DNA from: Cyanidiococcus yangmingshanensis
Lineage: Eukaryota; Rhodophyta; Bangiophyceae; Cyanidiales; Cyanidiaceae
DNA length: 64,000 nucleotides
Direction of reading: 5' to 3'
NCBI GenBank assembly: GCA_013995675.1
Contig: VWRR01000002.1
Span: 496,001-560,000 of the forward strand
Both the position numbers and the translations under genes were made by a program. Position 1 is the first letter of the stretch. Each line of letters begins with the position of its first letter. The notes under the pieces were generated by a model, which worked only from the letters and a program-made list of their open reading frames with translations, had not been told where the DNA came from and made no database searches. Below, in pieces: positions 42,512 through 52,263 of this stretch.

Positions 42512-44032
42512 GCCCCTGTCGTTACCGCACGAACACTCCAGTTACCAACTCTTTAACCAACAGACACATCGATGACCAAAAAGCGAAGCAGCGCGCTTCA
42601 GCTCGAGCAGCACGAACGCGTCCTGAACGCTCTGTTCGGGTCCTCAAACCAGCATCCGCTTCGCAGCCGTCGTTGCGCCTGCGATGAAAGCGGACCGCGC
42701 GCGTCACCGCCCAAGCAATGGCGCGGGTCGTCGGCGTTCGGCCAACCCGCGAGACACGGATCCGATTGAGAGGGCCACCCGCCGATCGGGCATGCCCGGC
42801 GTCCGTCGATGGCCGACTTGGGCGCGCCGAGCGATGCATCCGTGCATGGATTTAGCGACGGCGACGGCGCGGACACCCTCACGCTGGGGAAGCGTGGGAG
42901 AACGCGATGGATGTTGGTTTTCATGACGGGTGCAATGGTGTTCAGTGTACCTGGTATTCTGATGAACGGTGTTAGTGCGTTGGGAACGGGCTAGTTGGTA
43001 GGATGGTGGCGAGTTCGTTTTAGGCGATCGCGCTGTCGTCTTTTTGTGGATATATTGTCAAAGGCGTTGGGCGGTGACTCGTGTGTCCATGTATTCGGCT
43101 CCGAGATGAACATCATGATTCGTGTCCGCGAATGAATCCATGATCCGTTGCTTTACGTCACGGAGGTATGGCATTGTTGCGGATCGATGGCCACCAGTTG
43201 ATGCTGCATCTGAATGATCGGTCTCTGGGCGAATGCGGGAAGATGGGGCTCGGCGATGCCAATACTGCGATTCGTGTGGCCCCAGAGCATCGCCCTGCCA
43301 CGCACCCGGAGATTTGTGTCGGGGGCCGCTGGCTGACGCTGCGATGATGAAACCATGGCGACATACCATCCTGAATGCACTGTGCAACTTTTGCTCAAAA
43401 GTTGTTCGTGCTTCCAGGAGCGTCCTCATAGAATGAGTTTTCTTGTTTCGGGAATCATCAGAGATTGTCGTGCGGTGGTTTTTGGATCGATCCGTGAATG
43501 ACATCGCTCGCCGGTACGTGGCCAAAGGCGTATGCTTGAATCACAAACCGTTTGTGTTTCCTAAAAACGAAAACTTGGTGTATGTTGTATTCGCGTTTGT
43601 CGCCGGGTTCGCAACTTGAATGATGCGCTTTTGGCACCGCATGGATGACACGTCTAGCGTCTTCAAGCGAACGGGACGAATGATTCCCGGCTGACGTGAT
43701 CGCATCGCTCAGCTTGGTCCAGGGTGGCCCCTGCCGAGGACACGAGTCGATTCGGATCGCTCGCCAGGCCGGTCGCATTGGTATCGTATGGCTTCGTTTT
43801 CGAGAAAAGTCGCTGAATCGCTGCTAGTACTTGCTTAAAGGACCGACTGAACAAGAACTGGCTTGTAGCGCTGTCGTTGTCTCCACCAGCTGTCGTGTGC
43901 ACGACTACGAGTCTGGTGTGTTGGGCAGCAAGACCGCTGCGTTGCACTAACGATACCGGACGGCTGAACGCCACCTCGGGGATGTTTTTTGCCCGAACGT
44001 TCTGAACAGAAGCTGGTTCTTTGGGTTAAATT
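42512..44032. other. Gene-poor stretch upstream of the primase
   Basis: The only frame worth noting is 42809-42994 (ATG-started, 61 codons), ending in a hydrophobic stretch RWMLVFMTGAMVFSVPGILM that could be one membrane helix or a first exon; I cannot assign it. From 43020 to 43700 the DNA shows GATG/CATG/ATCC-rich words like other gene-free stretches here. Confidence 0.45.
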
Positions 44033-44740
44033 ATGATCGATCGAAAAGAAGCTTATTCGCCGACCGATTCAAACTTGATTCAGCGGGTCTGGAAAACAGT
44101 TACAGAGTATGCAGGTTTGAAGCTCTGGGGAACGGCGAGTCCTCGGTGGCGACTCCACGAGTTCCGCTCAGAGAAGGAGGCTATCCGCGAGCCGCTCTTG
44201 TCAGGTATTCCAGTGTTGTTTGTTTTGGCGGTTCGTGGTTGTCGCTACTGTGAGTTCACACGTCGGCTCTTCGAGCGGAGCGTGAACGTTCCGGTTCTCC
44301 CGAACGAGCGCCAGCAGGCGACCAGCAAAGACGCGTGGCTCATCGGAGACTCTGTACAGGTGGTTTGGGTGGACTGCGGTCGCTCGCCCGAGGCAGAGGC
44401 GTTCTGTGAGGCCCGCCAGCCACGCACCGTTCCTTACGTCGAGTTAGCGTTCCCATTGGCCACGGAAGAGTCGTTCGCAGAGCGAGGATACAACACCGTC
44501 GAGTTCTCCCGAGAGACCTGGGACTGGAGCGTTATTGGGCTGCGCGCTTTCCTGCGCGCTTGTGGCGTGTTACCGCCGCCAGGGCTCCCGCCCTGGCTCT
44601 ACGAGCGCTGGCAGCAGACTCGCCGCACGCGCACTTACGAGCCTTCTCGTCAGAATGATGATGGTCCAGTGCTCGCTCCAGGTCACTCGAAAGACTCGAG
44701 GCTCAGCGACGCCGATGAGACGCATCAGACGGTGCCATGA
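44033..44740 (+). CDS. Thioredoxin-fold protein with CxxC, unknown role
   Basis: A 235-residue protein from the ATG at 44033, intact. Residues 58-75 read GIPVLFVLAVRGCRYCEF, a beta strand followed by Cys70-x-x-Cys73 as in thioredoxin-like active sites. Further on, QPRTVPYVELAF offers the cis-proline position (TVP near residue 133). A region of about 100 residues between them is longer than in a plain thioredoxin, and the C-terminus is Arg/Ser-rich and probably disordered. No signal peptide is visible, and the N-terminus is polar. The exact family is not recognised. A disulfide or glutaredoxin-like activity is an inference from the motif only. Confidence 0.6.
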   Translation: MIDRKEAYSPTDSNLIQRVWKTVTEYAGLKLWGTASPRWRLHEFRSEKEAIREPLLSGIPVLFVLAVRGCRYCEFTRRLFERSVNVPVLPNERQQATSKDAWLIGDSVQVVWVDCGRSPEAEAFCEARQPRTVPYVELAFPLATEESFAERGYNTVEFSRETWDWSVIGLRAFLRACGVLPPPGLPPWLYERWQQTRRTRTYEPSRQNDDGPVLAPGHSKDSRLSDADETHQTVP

Positions 44741-45210
44741 TCATGAAGGCTGAAGCACCTCTAGAGAAACTATGTATAGCTCGCTAGAACCGAGCAACCG
44801 CTCCCGAGAACTGCACGAACAAGGCTGAACCGCATCACGCATGGAATCATTCTTGGCTCTATAGCCGGCCGAGATGTGGATTACCGCTGACACATTCAGT
44901 GATCAACCGTCTCTGAGACAGATTTTGACAGATGGCCAGTCGTCAAGGCTCGATACTCCTGTCCAAATCCACCGCCTCAAGCCTGGTTGTGCATGCAAAG
45001 AGGTCCCTAGCCAGAGCCTTGCGACCATGGCAGACGTTACCCGGTCCCTAAAACCATGCAAGCTGTACCGGATCAGGCATGTTTTGTGCAACGCGACGAG
45101 CGCGCGAGCCTGTCCGACAAATGGTGTGTCGCCGCGTTGTGACGAGCATCACCATATGCGCCTGGTGGAGGCGTTGTGGGTACGGGCGCCTGCACGAGCA
45201 CCGTACAGCC
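44741..45210. other. Intergenic stretch
   Basis: Between the thioredoxin-fold gene and GRHPR. The GRHPR frame is open for 44 codons upstream of its ATG, but that part does not resemble the family. Nothing else recognised. Confidence 0.55.
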
Positions 45211-46221
45211 ATGGCTGGTCCGGTGCGCATACTGATCACTCGCCAAATTCAAGCTCAAGCCATTGATTATATAAGAGAGGAACTTCCTGAAGCAGAGCTT
45301 CACGTTCATCCGGATGAACACGCGTCACCGAGTCGACGGGAAGTCGAGACTTGGCTCGAACGCGGCTTGGACGCTCTCGTTTGTGTGATTGGAGACACGG
45401 TGGACGAAACGCTGCTGGCACACGACGTCCAGCGTCGTTTGCGTGTTATTTCGACCATGTCGGTTGGATATAACCACATAGACGTGGGGGCGTGTCGAAG
45501 ACGGGGTATCGTTGTGGGGCACACGCCCGACGTGCTGACGGAGACGACTGCTGACCTCGCGGTCGGTCTGCTGATAGCGACCGCGCGACGGTTCCGAGAG
45601 GCCCTTCAGGCTGTGGATAAACCTGGTGGCTGGACGTCTTCCTGGTCGCCGACGTGGCTCTGCGGGGTGGACGTTCACCATAAGACGGTGGGAATTATTG
45701 GTTTGGGGCGGATCGGCGTCGCTGTTGCGCGCCGTCTGCATCACGGCTTTGGCTGTCGAATTCTTTACCACGGGAGCAGGGAGAAGCCCGAAGTTGCAGC
45801 CGAACTAGGGCCTGCCTCGTTCCGACCTGTTCTAGATGACCTCCTGGCCGAGTCAGATTTTGTAATTCCGCTCTGTCCGTTGACAGAGAAGACGCGTAAC
45901 CTCATCCATGCAGCCAATTTACGAAGAATGAAAAAGACGGCCATTTTGATCAATGTCTCGCGAGGCGAAGTCATTGATCAGGACGCTGTTTGTGATGCTC
46001 TGGAGCGTGGGTGGCTGACGGCATTTGGCACTGACGTAACCGTGCCGGAACCGCTGCCGACGAATCACCGATTGCTCTCTGTCCCAGGGGTCACAGTGCT
46101 CCCGCATATTGGTAGCGCCACTGGTGAGACGCGGTTGGCCATGGCCCGCATCTGTATCGAGAACCTTGTGGCTGGGGTCAAAGGGAAATCCCTGCCCCAT
46201 CCAGTTCCTCTGCATTCCTAG
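45211..46221 (+). CDS. GRHPR: Glyoxylate/hydroxypyruvate reductase (D-2-hydroxyacid dehydrogenase family)
   Basis: 336 residues from the ATG at 45211. The D-2-hydroxyacid dehydrogenase layout is complete. The N-terminal substrate part has LRVISTMSVGYNHIDVGACRRRGI. VGHTPDVLTETTADLAVGLLIATARR follows, then the NAD(P)-binding KTVGIIGLGRIGVAVARRL (GxGxxG near residue 163). ILINVSRGEVIDQDA provides the active-site Arg, and a later Asp/Glu pair and LPHIGSATGETR with the catalytic His complete the site. The DVTVPEPLPTNHRLLSVPGVTVLPH stretch closely matches human GRHPR. It reduces glyoxylate to glycolate and hydroxypyruvate to D-glycerate in photorespiratory or serine metabolism. No obvious organelle signal at this start; the open 44 codons upstream leave a longer form possible. 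Confidence 0.94.
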   Translation: MAGPVRILITRQIQAQAIDYIREELPEAELHVHPDEHASPSRREVETWLERGLDALVCVIGDTVDETLLAHDVQRRLRVISTMSVGYNHIDVGACRRRGIVVGHTPDVLTETTADLAVGLLIATARRFREALQAVDKPGGWTSSWSPTWLCGVDVHHKTVGIIGLGRIGVAVARRLHHGFGCRILYHGSREKPEVAAELGPASFRPVLDDLLAESDFVIPLCPLTEKTRNLIHAANLRRMKKTAILINVSRGEVIDQDAVCDALERGWLTAFGTDVTVPEPLPTNHRLLSVPGVTVLPHIGSATGETRLAMARICIENLVAGVKGKSLPHPVPLHS

Positions 46222-46726
46222 TCATGCGCCCCGCAGAGGCATACTGACATGAAACCAGACTTGCCTCCTTTACTTGGCAGCGGTCCCGACGACAGACACG
46301 CCGCGCGGGCGATCACCACGTCCATGTGTCCAGAGATGTTGGTTTCCATGCGTGCCTGTTTCGACGCGAGCTGAAAAAGAAAAACGCGTCTTCTGCGGGC
46401 ACCCAAGGCTGAGGGATGACGTATGGGGTGGAGATCGCGTAACAAGATGAGGTCGAATGCGCTGGTATCCATCGGCGGGAAGACGCTCGATTCGCAGCGA
46501 CCTGCATACGCTACGAGAACGCGTAAAAGATCCAACCAGTAGTCGCTCGAGCCCGTCCGTGGCTACTCAACACGACCTCGTGGCCGGGTTCTATGGCCAG
46601 CTGACTGGCGTTTGCACCCAGTCGTAAAGCCATGCAACTGGTGAGACATCAGTTTCATGTACTGCCAAGGAGATCAACGCTCGCTGCTCCGTAGACGCCT
46701 CGGGGTCCTCCCTGAAACCGCGCATC
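46222..46726. other. Intergenic stretch between convergent genes
   Basis: Short frames only; nothing recognised. Confidence 0.55.
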
Positions 46727-47002
46727 TCAAAAAGGGTAGCGATAGGTTGATCCACTGTGATTGCTGCCGTCACTACCGGGACCTGACCCGTGCCCATTTC
46801 CCTCCTCACTCTTAGTACGTACACCTTTCAGTTCCTTCTTTTGTTCCTGGATAAGTTTCCGCAACTCTGAACACAGGTTCCGCGCCTCCAAGAGGTGCTT
46901 CCTCGCTCGTGTGCCAGCCGACTGATTCCCTTTATCAAAGAACTTGCTCGCTTCACGCTCTACTAAACCCAATACTTGACGGAGTGCATTCAGTTTCTCC
47001 AT
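46727..47002 (-). CDS. Hc1-like (bacterial histone-H1-like) small protein
   Basis: A 91-residue protein from the ATG at 47002. Residues 1-60 read MEKLNALRQVLGLVEREASK, FFDKGNQSAGTRARKHLLEA and RNLCSELRKLIQEQKKELKG. This closely follows the N-terminal pattern of bacterial histone H1-like Hc1 proteins (roughly ...KFYEKGNKAAGTRARKALQELKKLAQEIRKEIQE, from memory of the family), including the GNxxAGTRARK core. The second half is Gly/Ser/His-rich instead of the Lys/Ala-rich tail of chlamydial Hc1. Members of the family bind or compact DNA in Chlamydiae and other bacteria; small relatives also occur elsewhere. Its role here is unknown, and a bacterial or plastid origin is a possibility. It sits alone between GRHPR (convergent) and the 47.2-kb repeats. 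Confidence 0.7.
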   Translation of the reverse strand: MEKLNALRQVLGLVEREASKFFDKGNQSAGTRARKHLLEARNLCSELRKLIQEQKKELKGVRTKSEEGNGHGSGPGSDGSNHSGSTYRYPF

Positions 47003-47786
47003 ACCAGCCACAGAGGGTATCGATCCCAACAGATGCACGAAGAGAACACGAGTTCAGCACGACGCGGAGCACAGTACTGCGCGTCACAATGGTCGGTCGG
47101 TTGGCGGGCCGCGTTGCAGCGCGAGCGAGCGATTTTGGCGCCAATCGTCCGTCGCATGCGTGGAACGACCATCGACCCATCGATCTGCATCTATCTGGCA
47201 TTCATTCGATCACGCTATGTATATAAGATTGGACCCATCGATCTCGATCTGCATCTATCTGGCATTCATTCGATCACGCTATGTATATAAGATTCGATCT
47301 AGGCGACGTTATAGCGAAATGCGCAGCACGCGTCTCCGGTGGCCAAGTCAAGGCGATGACGTGTCCATGTGATTCGATCACCAGTTCGTTGCGATCATAC
47401 CCGTATTCATAGGCGAATGCTGATGGATGCTCGTACACGCGACGTCTCGGTTGAGGGCACGGGACGGATGGTGCGACGTTGTATGCATCGCGGCCGTGGA
47501 CATCTATGGAGCAGTCGCAATATCTGCCCAGACCGTGGCGAGGGAGCGGATCTTGGCAATCTCGACGTTGGACCCGAATCGAATGGTACGATCCCAAGTT
47601 GAGTATGGTTCACAGTGTCCATTTGAAGGGCGGCCAGAGTGCGAACACATACTGCGGGGTCCCGACACGACGCAATGCCCCTGGAACTCGCCGATCAAGA
47701 ACTCTAAGAATTTACACTGAATCGGGCAGCGAGCATTCAGCGCTTGTATTTGCCTATATTGTCCCGTTTCAATGACTGAGACCTGT
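47003..47786. other. Gene-free stretch with repeats
   Basis: Contains the short tandem repeat at 47174-47294 and diverged words similar to the 84-bp units at 4.3 kb (for example GCGACGTCTCGGT at about 47439). No protein-like frame on either strand. Confidence 0.6.
47174..47294. repeat. Two-copy direct repeat, about 58-64 bp
   Basis: Units start at 47174 and 47232 with GACCCATCGATCT. The second has six extra bases (CGATCT). Each continues with GCATCTATCTGGCATTCATT and then CGATCACGCTATGTATATAAGATT, identical in both. The part GATCAC-TATATA-AGATT-GATC followed by GGCGACGTT resembles the core of the 84-bp units at 4.3 kb. Confidence 0.85.
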
Positions 47787-50257
47787 TCAGCAACGCTCGA
47801 AGACACGATAAAGTCGCTCAGTTCGGGCGACAACTGTGAGGGTGCCGTCCCTGCCCCAGTGATCGGGTGCAATGAACGTGCTCTTTTGACGCACGAGCAA
47901 GAGGACTTGTTCCACGGCGCCAGCGAGGGCGGGGCGTTGTTCGCTAGAGTGCCCCTTGTCCGTGAATGTCTCCGTGAAACTGGTCGCATAGAGGCACGCT
48001 GTGGCGCGGATTACATTTCGGATTCTTTCGGTAAGATCTGGCAATCGTCGGCATTTCACCAGCTGTTCTGCGAAAACGATCAGTGCAGAAACTCGCGGGG
48101 CGCGCACACCCGGAAGGGCCAACCACGGTACTGTGTGCAAGTACAGACAGATGCTGGTGGTTGGTGCTGACCAACAGGTCAAAGGGCATGTCCGGTCTTC
48201 AGCGCATCAAGTCGGTCTATCACTGAGCAGAGCGGGTTCGGACAAAGGTGTATGCCACAGAAATGATACAGTTCCGATGTATACAACTTCCAGTTTGGTA
48301 TTGCTTCGGGCTTAGTATCTGTTGCTGGAGAATCCGATGCATGACGCTCGATGAGCCAGGACGGACGCAGACGTAACGTCGGCGAGGATGCGTACCGCTC
48401 TTGTAACATATCGAGCAAATTTTGGAAGTAAAAACCCTCCAAGACTCGTCGTAAATCTACTGCGATAAGCGCAGTACCGAACTGGATCAGGGAAAATCGC
48501 TCATCTATGGCGCCGACAAAAGTATGTAGTCGGAAGACCTCAGCGATGGAAAAGGATTGGGAATTGACGCATTCTTGCTTCAGCAAAGTCAATACTCTGA
48601 ACGATTCGGGTTCTGACCAGGCGCTCGGATCATTCGGTATTGCTCCTGTGGTCGGCTGGCGCGTTGATGAGGTCGCTGCCTCCATCGTTTCGAAAATTTG
48701 CGATGCCGTGCCATTCGTTGAGTGCCAACGCTCCAATTTGGGTGTGTGTGCGTCGACTCGAATGCGTTGGGACGCCCGCACTGTACGCATGGAAAAGCGC
48801 TGACTCTGCCTGCGTTCTTGCTGCTCTGAACATAACCTCGCCCAATCATCGGCGTGCTCCTGAGAAGCGCACCCACTCAATGGGTCCTGGTACTGGTGAA
48901 CCGTGTCGACCCCGTCTGCATCACTGCCAGATGGCGGAACCTCTGTAACCAGACGCTTACGGCCCGCTAGCGCCCCATCCGATTGAGCGGTTCCCACGGA
49001 GACTGTCTCTCCGGCCGAAATGCCGATGCTGCCGGAAACGGAGGGTACGCCCCGAGCGTTCATGGAAGGGTTCGGTTGCACCACAAAGCTCTGTTGCTTG
49101 CCGCTCTGAATGAGTTCCCTCTCTAGAATGTCCACAATAGCGCGGAACACGATCTGTTCATCGAGGAAGCGAACCTCTTTCTTCGTTGGATGCACATTCA
49201 CATCGAGGATTTCTGGTGCCATCGTCAGCTCTAGATAACAGAAGGGGTAGTGCGGCCCTTTCAAATAGTACTTGGCATAAAGCTGCTCGATCGCCTTTCG
49301 AAGCACACGGCATTCAACAAGTCGTCCATTCACGAAATAGATATGAACCGCCTTGGGCTGGCTCGCACCCAGTTTGCTGTAGAACGCCCGCTCCAGAACG
49401 ATGTCGGTACTCAATTTGGTCCCCAGAATCGGATGCTGAACTCGATGAAGTTCTGTCCGAGATACCTGTCCCAGACCAGATACAAGCTTGTGCCCAAAGA
49501 TTCTCCGAATATTGTCCATGTGAGTGGCATTCGCATTGGTGTTCAGATCGTCCATGTCTGCACCGAGCGTGCGCGCATCAGACTGTTCCCTCTTTCGAAA
49601 ACGCATCGCGATTCGACCAGAATGGTAGATGGCGTACCGAGCCACAATGTTCAGCATCTGTCGATACTCCTCTGCCTGATTGCGAATAAAGCTCTCGAAC
49701 TTGCTCGGAATCGATCGGAACATATCCGAAACGACAATCGTCGAGCCGCTGGTCCGTGCAGCGGGTCGCGCCCCCGGCGCAATCACCACGCCATCACGAT
49801 AGCTGGCCGTCCAACCAAAATCCTCTAGCAGAGAACAGGAAACAACACGTATCTCGGCTACGTAGGAGATGGCCGCGAGTGCCTCGCCACGAAAACCACA
49901 GGTCGCAATGTTGGACAAGTCTTCCAGTGCTCGAAGTTTGCTCGTCGAATAGCGCTGGCAGAGCTGCGGTGCGTCTTCTACAAAAATTCCACAACCGTTG
50001 TCCACAATCTCCAGACGAACAACACCACCACGCACGACCGTGACGGAGACTTGCGTTGATCCAGCATCGATCGCATTCTCTAAAAGTTCCTTCAGGGCGC
50101 TCGATGGGCGCGCAACGACCTCGCCAGCAGCTATCCGGTTGACAACCTCAGGTGCGAGCGCCTGAATGCGTGGCATCAACTTAGCGACTCCGTCTTTGTG
50201 CTCCTTTCCATTGATTTCAACTTCACGCGTTCCATCAGAAACCGCGTTTGAACTCAT
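47787..50257 (-). CDS. MLH1: DNA mismatch repair protein MLH1 (frame break near the C-terminus)
   Basis: ATG at 50257. The GHKL ATPase is clear: VNRIAAGEVVARPSSALKEL, LLENAIDAGSTQVSV (catalytic Glu, Mg-binding Asn), IVDNGCGI, RYSTSKL and TCGFRGEALAAIS. It is followed by the transducer part with YFVNGRLVE and ILDVNVHPTKKEVRF. A polar linker leads to the dimerisation domain (AEVFRLHTFVGAIDERFSLIQFGTALIAVDLRR). The first frame stops at 48179, but the next frame carries on with LPGVRAPRVSALIVFAEQL. It ends in RLYRVFERC at 47787; FERC is the near-invariant MLH1 C-terminus that completes the endonuclease site of its partner. The total is about 820 residues. MLH1 pairs with PMS-type partners in mismatch repair and meiosis. 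It is divergent from dCMP deaminase. Confidence 0.94.
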
Positions 50258-50414
50258 ACCAAAAGGGTCATCAGGTGGCAGGTGAGCAGTCCCACCAAAT
50301 CAACTGTCAATATGGCGGGTGGTTCGCCAACGCGTGAGATCGTCGGGCATCCGCACGCCAACCGTCCTGGATGGTATCCAGCGGTCGTTCAACGCTGGCC
50401 TCATTGGACTGCTC
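50258..50414. promoter_or_regulatory. Divergent promoter region, MLH1 / dCMP deaminase, with ACGCGT
   Basis: 157 bases lie between the two start codons. It contains ACGCGT at 50330-50335, the sequence of the MluI cell-cycle box of fungal S-phase genes, and a nearby ATGGCGGG that resembles an E2F core. Whether these sites work in this organism is inference. Confidence 0.4.
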
Positions 50415-51572
50415 ATGCTCGTCGGCATCACTGGACGGAAATGTGCGGGCAAGAGCACTGTTCATCGGTTATTGGTTGAGCGATTCGGTTTCTCAGCAAC
50501 CAGCTTAGCGAGTGTTCTAACTGGCACCGGATCGAGCGATGCGTCGGTCGCGATCGAAGCGGAGAGCGGCAACAAAGACGGCGCCTCAACGCACTGGCGG
50601 GCAGCAGCTTCCGAACGGTGCTGGCGATCAGACGCTTTTTACATTTTGCCGCCAAGTTTGAGTCGTGATCACATCTACGCGCTCAAGAAGCGTCCGTACT
50701 TTCTGCTGTTGGCGGTTGATGCACCAACGCTCGTGCGTTTTCGAAGATGGCAGCAGCGAGCGCGAGCCTCCTGCAACGGTCGCGAAGCTGACCAGAACAA
50801 CGACTTGGCCAGTTTTCTCCGCGAGGACGATATCGAGTATTTTGGTCTTGAAAAAGATGGTACCGAAGAGGAGCGCTCTTGCAATGACGCGGCTGGAAGC
50901 GGGGAGCGCAGCGTGCCCCGTCCACCCATGGCCATCTGGCGCTGTATCGAGATCGCTGACGTCTGTCTTCACAACAACAGCGAATGCCTCGAAGATTTGG
51001 CGAAACAGATTGCTCGGTTGGAGCTCAACAGACCAGACTGGCTTCGTCCCGCTTGGGACACGTACTTTATGCGCATCGCCGAGCTCGCCTCCATGCGAAC
51101 AAACTGCATGAAGCGCCGAGTCGGGGCGGTGATTGTGCGCGATCATCGCGTGATTGCGACTGGCTACAACGGAACTCCTCGAGGGACACGGAATTGCAAC
51201 GAAGGTGGTTGCCAACGATGCAATGGTGGTGCTCGAGCAGGGCACGCGCTCGAAGCCTGTCTCTGTCTCCATGCGGAAGAGAATGCGATTATCGAAGCGG
51301 GCCGCGAGCGCTGCGCTGGCGCCACGCTCTTTACGAATCTTTGCCCATGTCTCTCTTGCACAAAGAAGATTGTTCAGGCAGGCATTCGAGAAGTTGTCTA
51401 TGGGGCCGCCTATGCGATGGACGCCCGTTCGTCGGTTTTACTGGCCGAGGCCGACGTCCGCTTGCGACACTACCCCTGCACCTGGTCGCGGGCGAAGACT
51501 CATCAGGATAACCTGGGCACGCCCATTCCGCTGGTGAGCAAGGATCTGGACCATTTGCGCCTGAACCGCTAG
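50415..51572 (+). CDS. Deoxycytidylate (dCMP) deaminase with N-terminal P-loop domain
   Basis: 385 residues from the ATG at 50415. It opens MLVGITGRKCAGKSTVHRLL, a Walker A motif GxxxxGKST, with sequence resembling small nucleotide kinases over about 190 residues. The zinc deaminase domain follows: WDTYFMRIAELASMRTNCMK, RRVGAVIVRDHRVIATGYNGTPRG, then CLHAEENAI (zinc His and catalytic Glu, near residue 286), and FTNLCPCLSCTKKI with the two zinc Cys. An NCNEGGCQRC insert is typical of dCMP deaminases of the yeast Dcd1 and animal DCTD type. The enzyme makes dUMP for thymidylate synthesis and is allosterically controlled by dCTP and dTTP. An N-terminal extension also exists in yeast Dcd1, but the intact Walker A here is noteworthy. 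Divergent from MLH1. Confidence 0.94.
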   Translation: MLVGITGRKCAGKSTVHRLLVERFGFSATSLASVLTGTGSSDASVAIEAESGNKDGASTHWRAAASERCWRSDAFYILPPSLSRDHIYALKKRPYFLLLAVDAPTLVRFRRWQQRARASCNGREADQNNDLASFLREDDIEYFGLEKDGTEEERSCNDAAGSGERSVPRPPMAIWRCIEIADVCLHNNSECLEDLAKQIARLELNRPDWLRPAWDTYFMRIAELASMRTNCMKRRVGAVIVRDHRVIATGYNGTPRGTRNCNEGGCQRCNGGARAGHALEACLCLHAEENAIIEAGRERCAGATLFTNLCPCLSCTKKIVQAGIREVVYGAAYAMDARSSVLLAEADVRLRHYPCTWSRAKTHQDNLGTPIPLVSKDLDHLRLNR

Positions 51573-52263
51573 TTCTGATGACCTGGACTCTTCGGGAGAC
51601 CGTGCATTAGAAACGCGTGCAACATGATTGCCCGAAAAACCTCCTGGTGATAGGGTCGCGATTCCAGAGCGTTTCCGAGTTGGCCGACACACTCGGCCGC
51701 CAGGTGTTCTATGCACCCGAGTGTACGGCTCCGATCGGACGCCACGAGAGAGCGTTTATATACGTGGACCTGCAATGGTTTCCGCTTGGATCACCGAGAG
51801 CGCGAACCCGGAACGTCGAGGTCGGTAAAACCGAGACCCGCTTGCCACAGATTCTACATGCCACTCGAGAGGACTCGTACTGCCTTCGAAACGAAGCAAG
51901 GACCAGGAATCTGCCCGGTTTTGGAAAACCAACAGCGCCTACCAGATATTTTTTAGGGAAACGGAGGAAATTCAAGCTTCTTCAAAGCAGCGTCTTGGTT
52001 GTGTTTTTCAATCCCTGCATTCGAATGATCGCTCTGTCCCGTGATCACGCCGTGCGCCTGAATCCAAAAGCGAGCCAGACGCTGGCACGTCTGCCTCCTG
52101 AACAGATGCTTGCAGAGATCAACGCCTTCGCTCTGATCATTGTCGCCACGAACGCTACCATCGAACCTAGTTTTGGTTTCTTCAGCGAAATCCAATACGT
52201 GTGTCCGGGATAGATTTTCACCTCGCGATCATGTCGGTGGCGCAACAACGACGCTCAGGCAAG
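51573..52263. other. Intergenic stretch between convergent genes
   Basis: Overlapping frames on both strands (for example plus 51617-52213 with no ATG near its start; minus 51775 down to 51569, ending in a helical-looking SPGHQN) show no recognisable domain. No gene is called. Confidence 0.45.

Noticed and set aside
51617-52213. Plus-strand frame of 198 codons after dCMP deaminase
   Set aside because: GTG start only, no domain; competing frames of similar length lie on the other strand.
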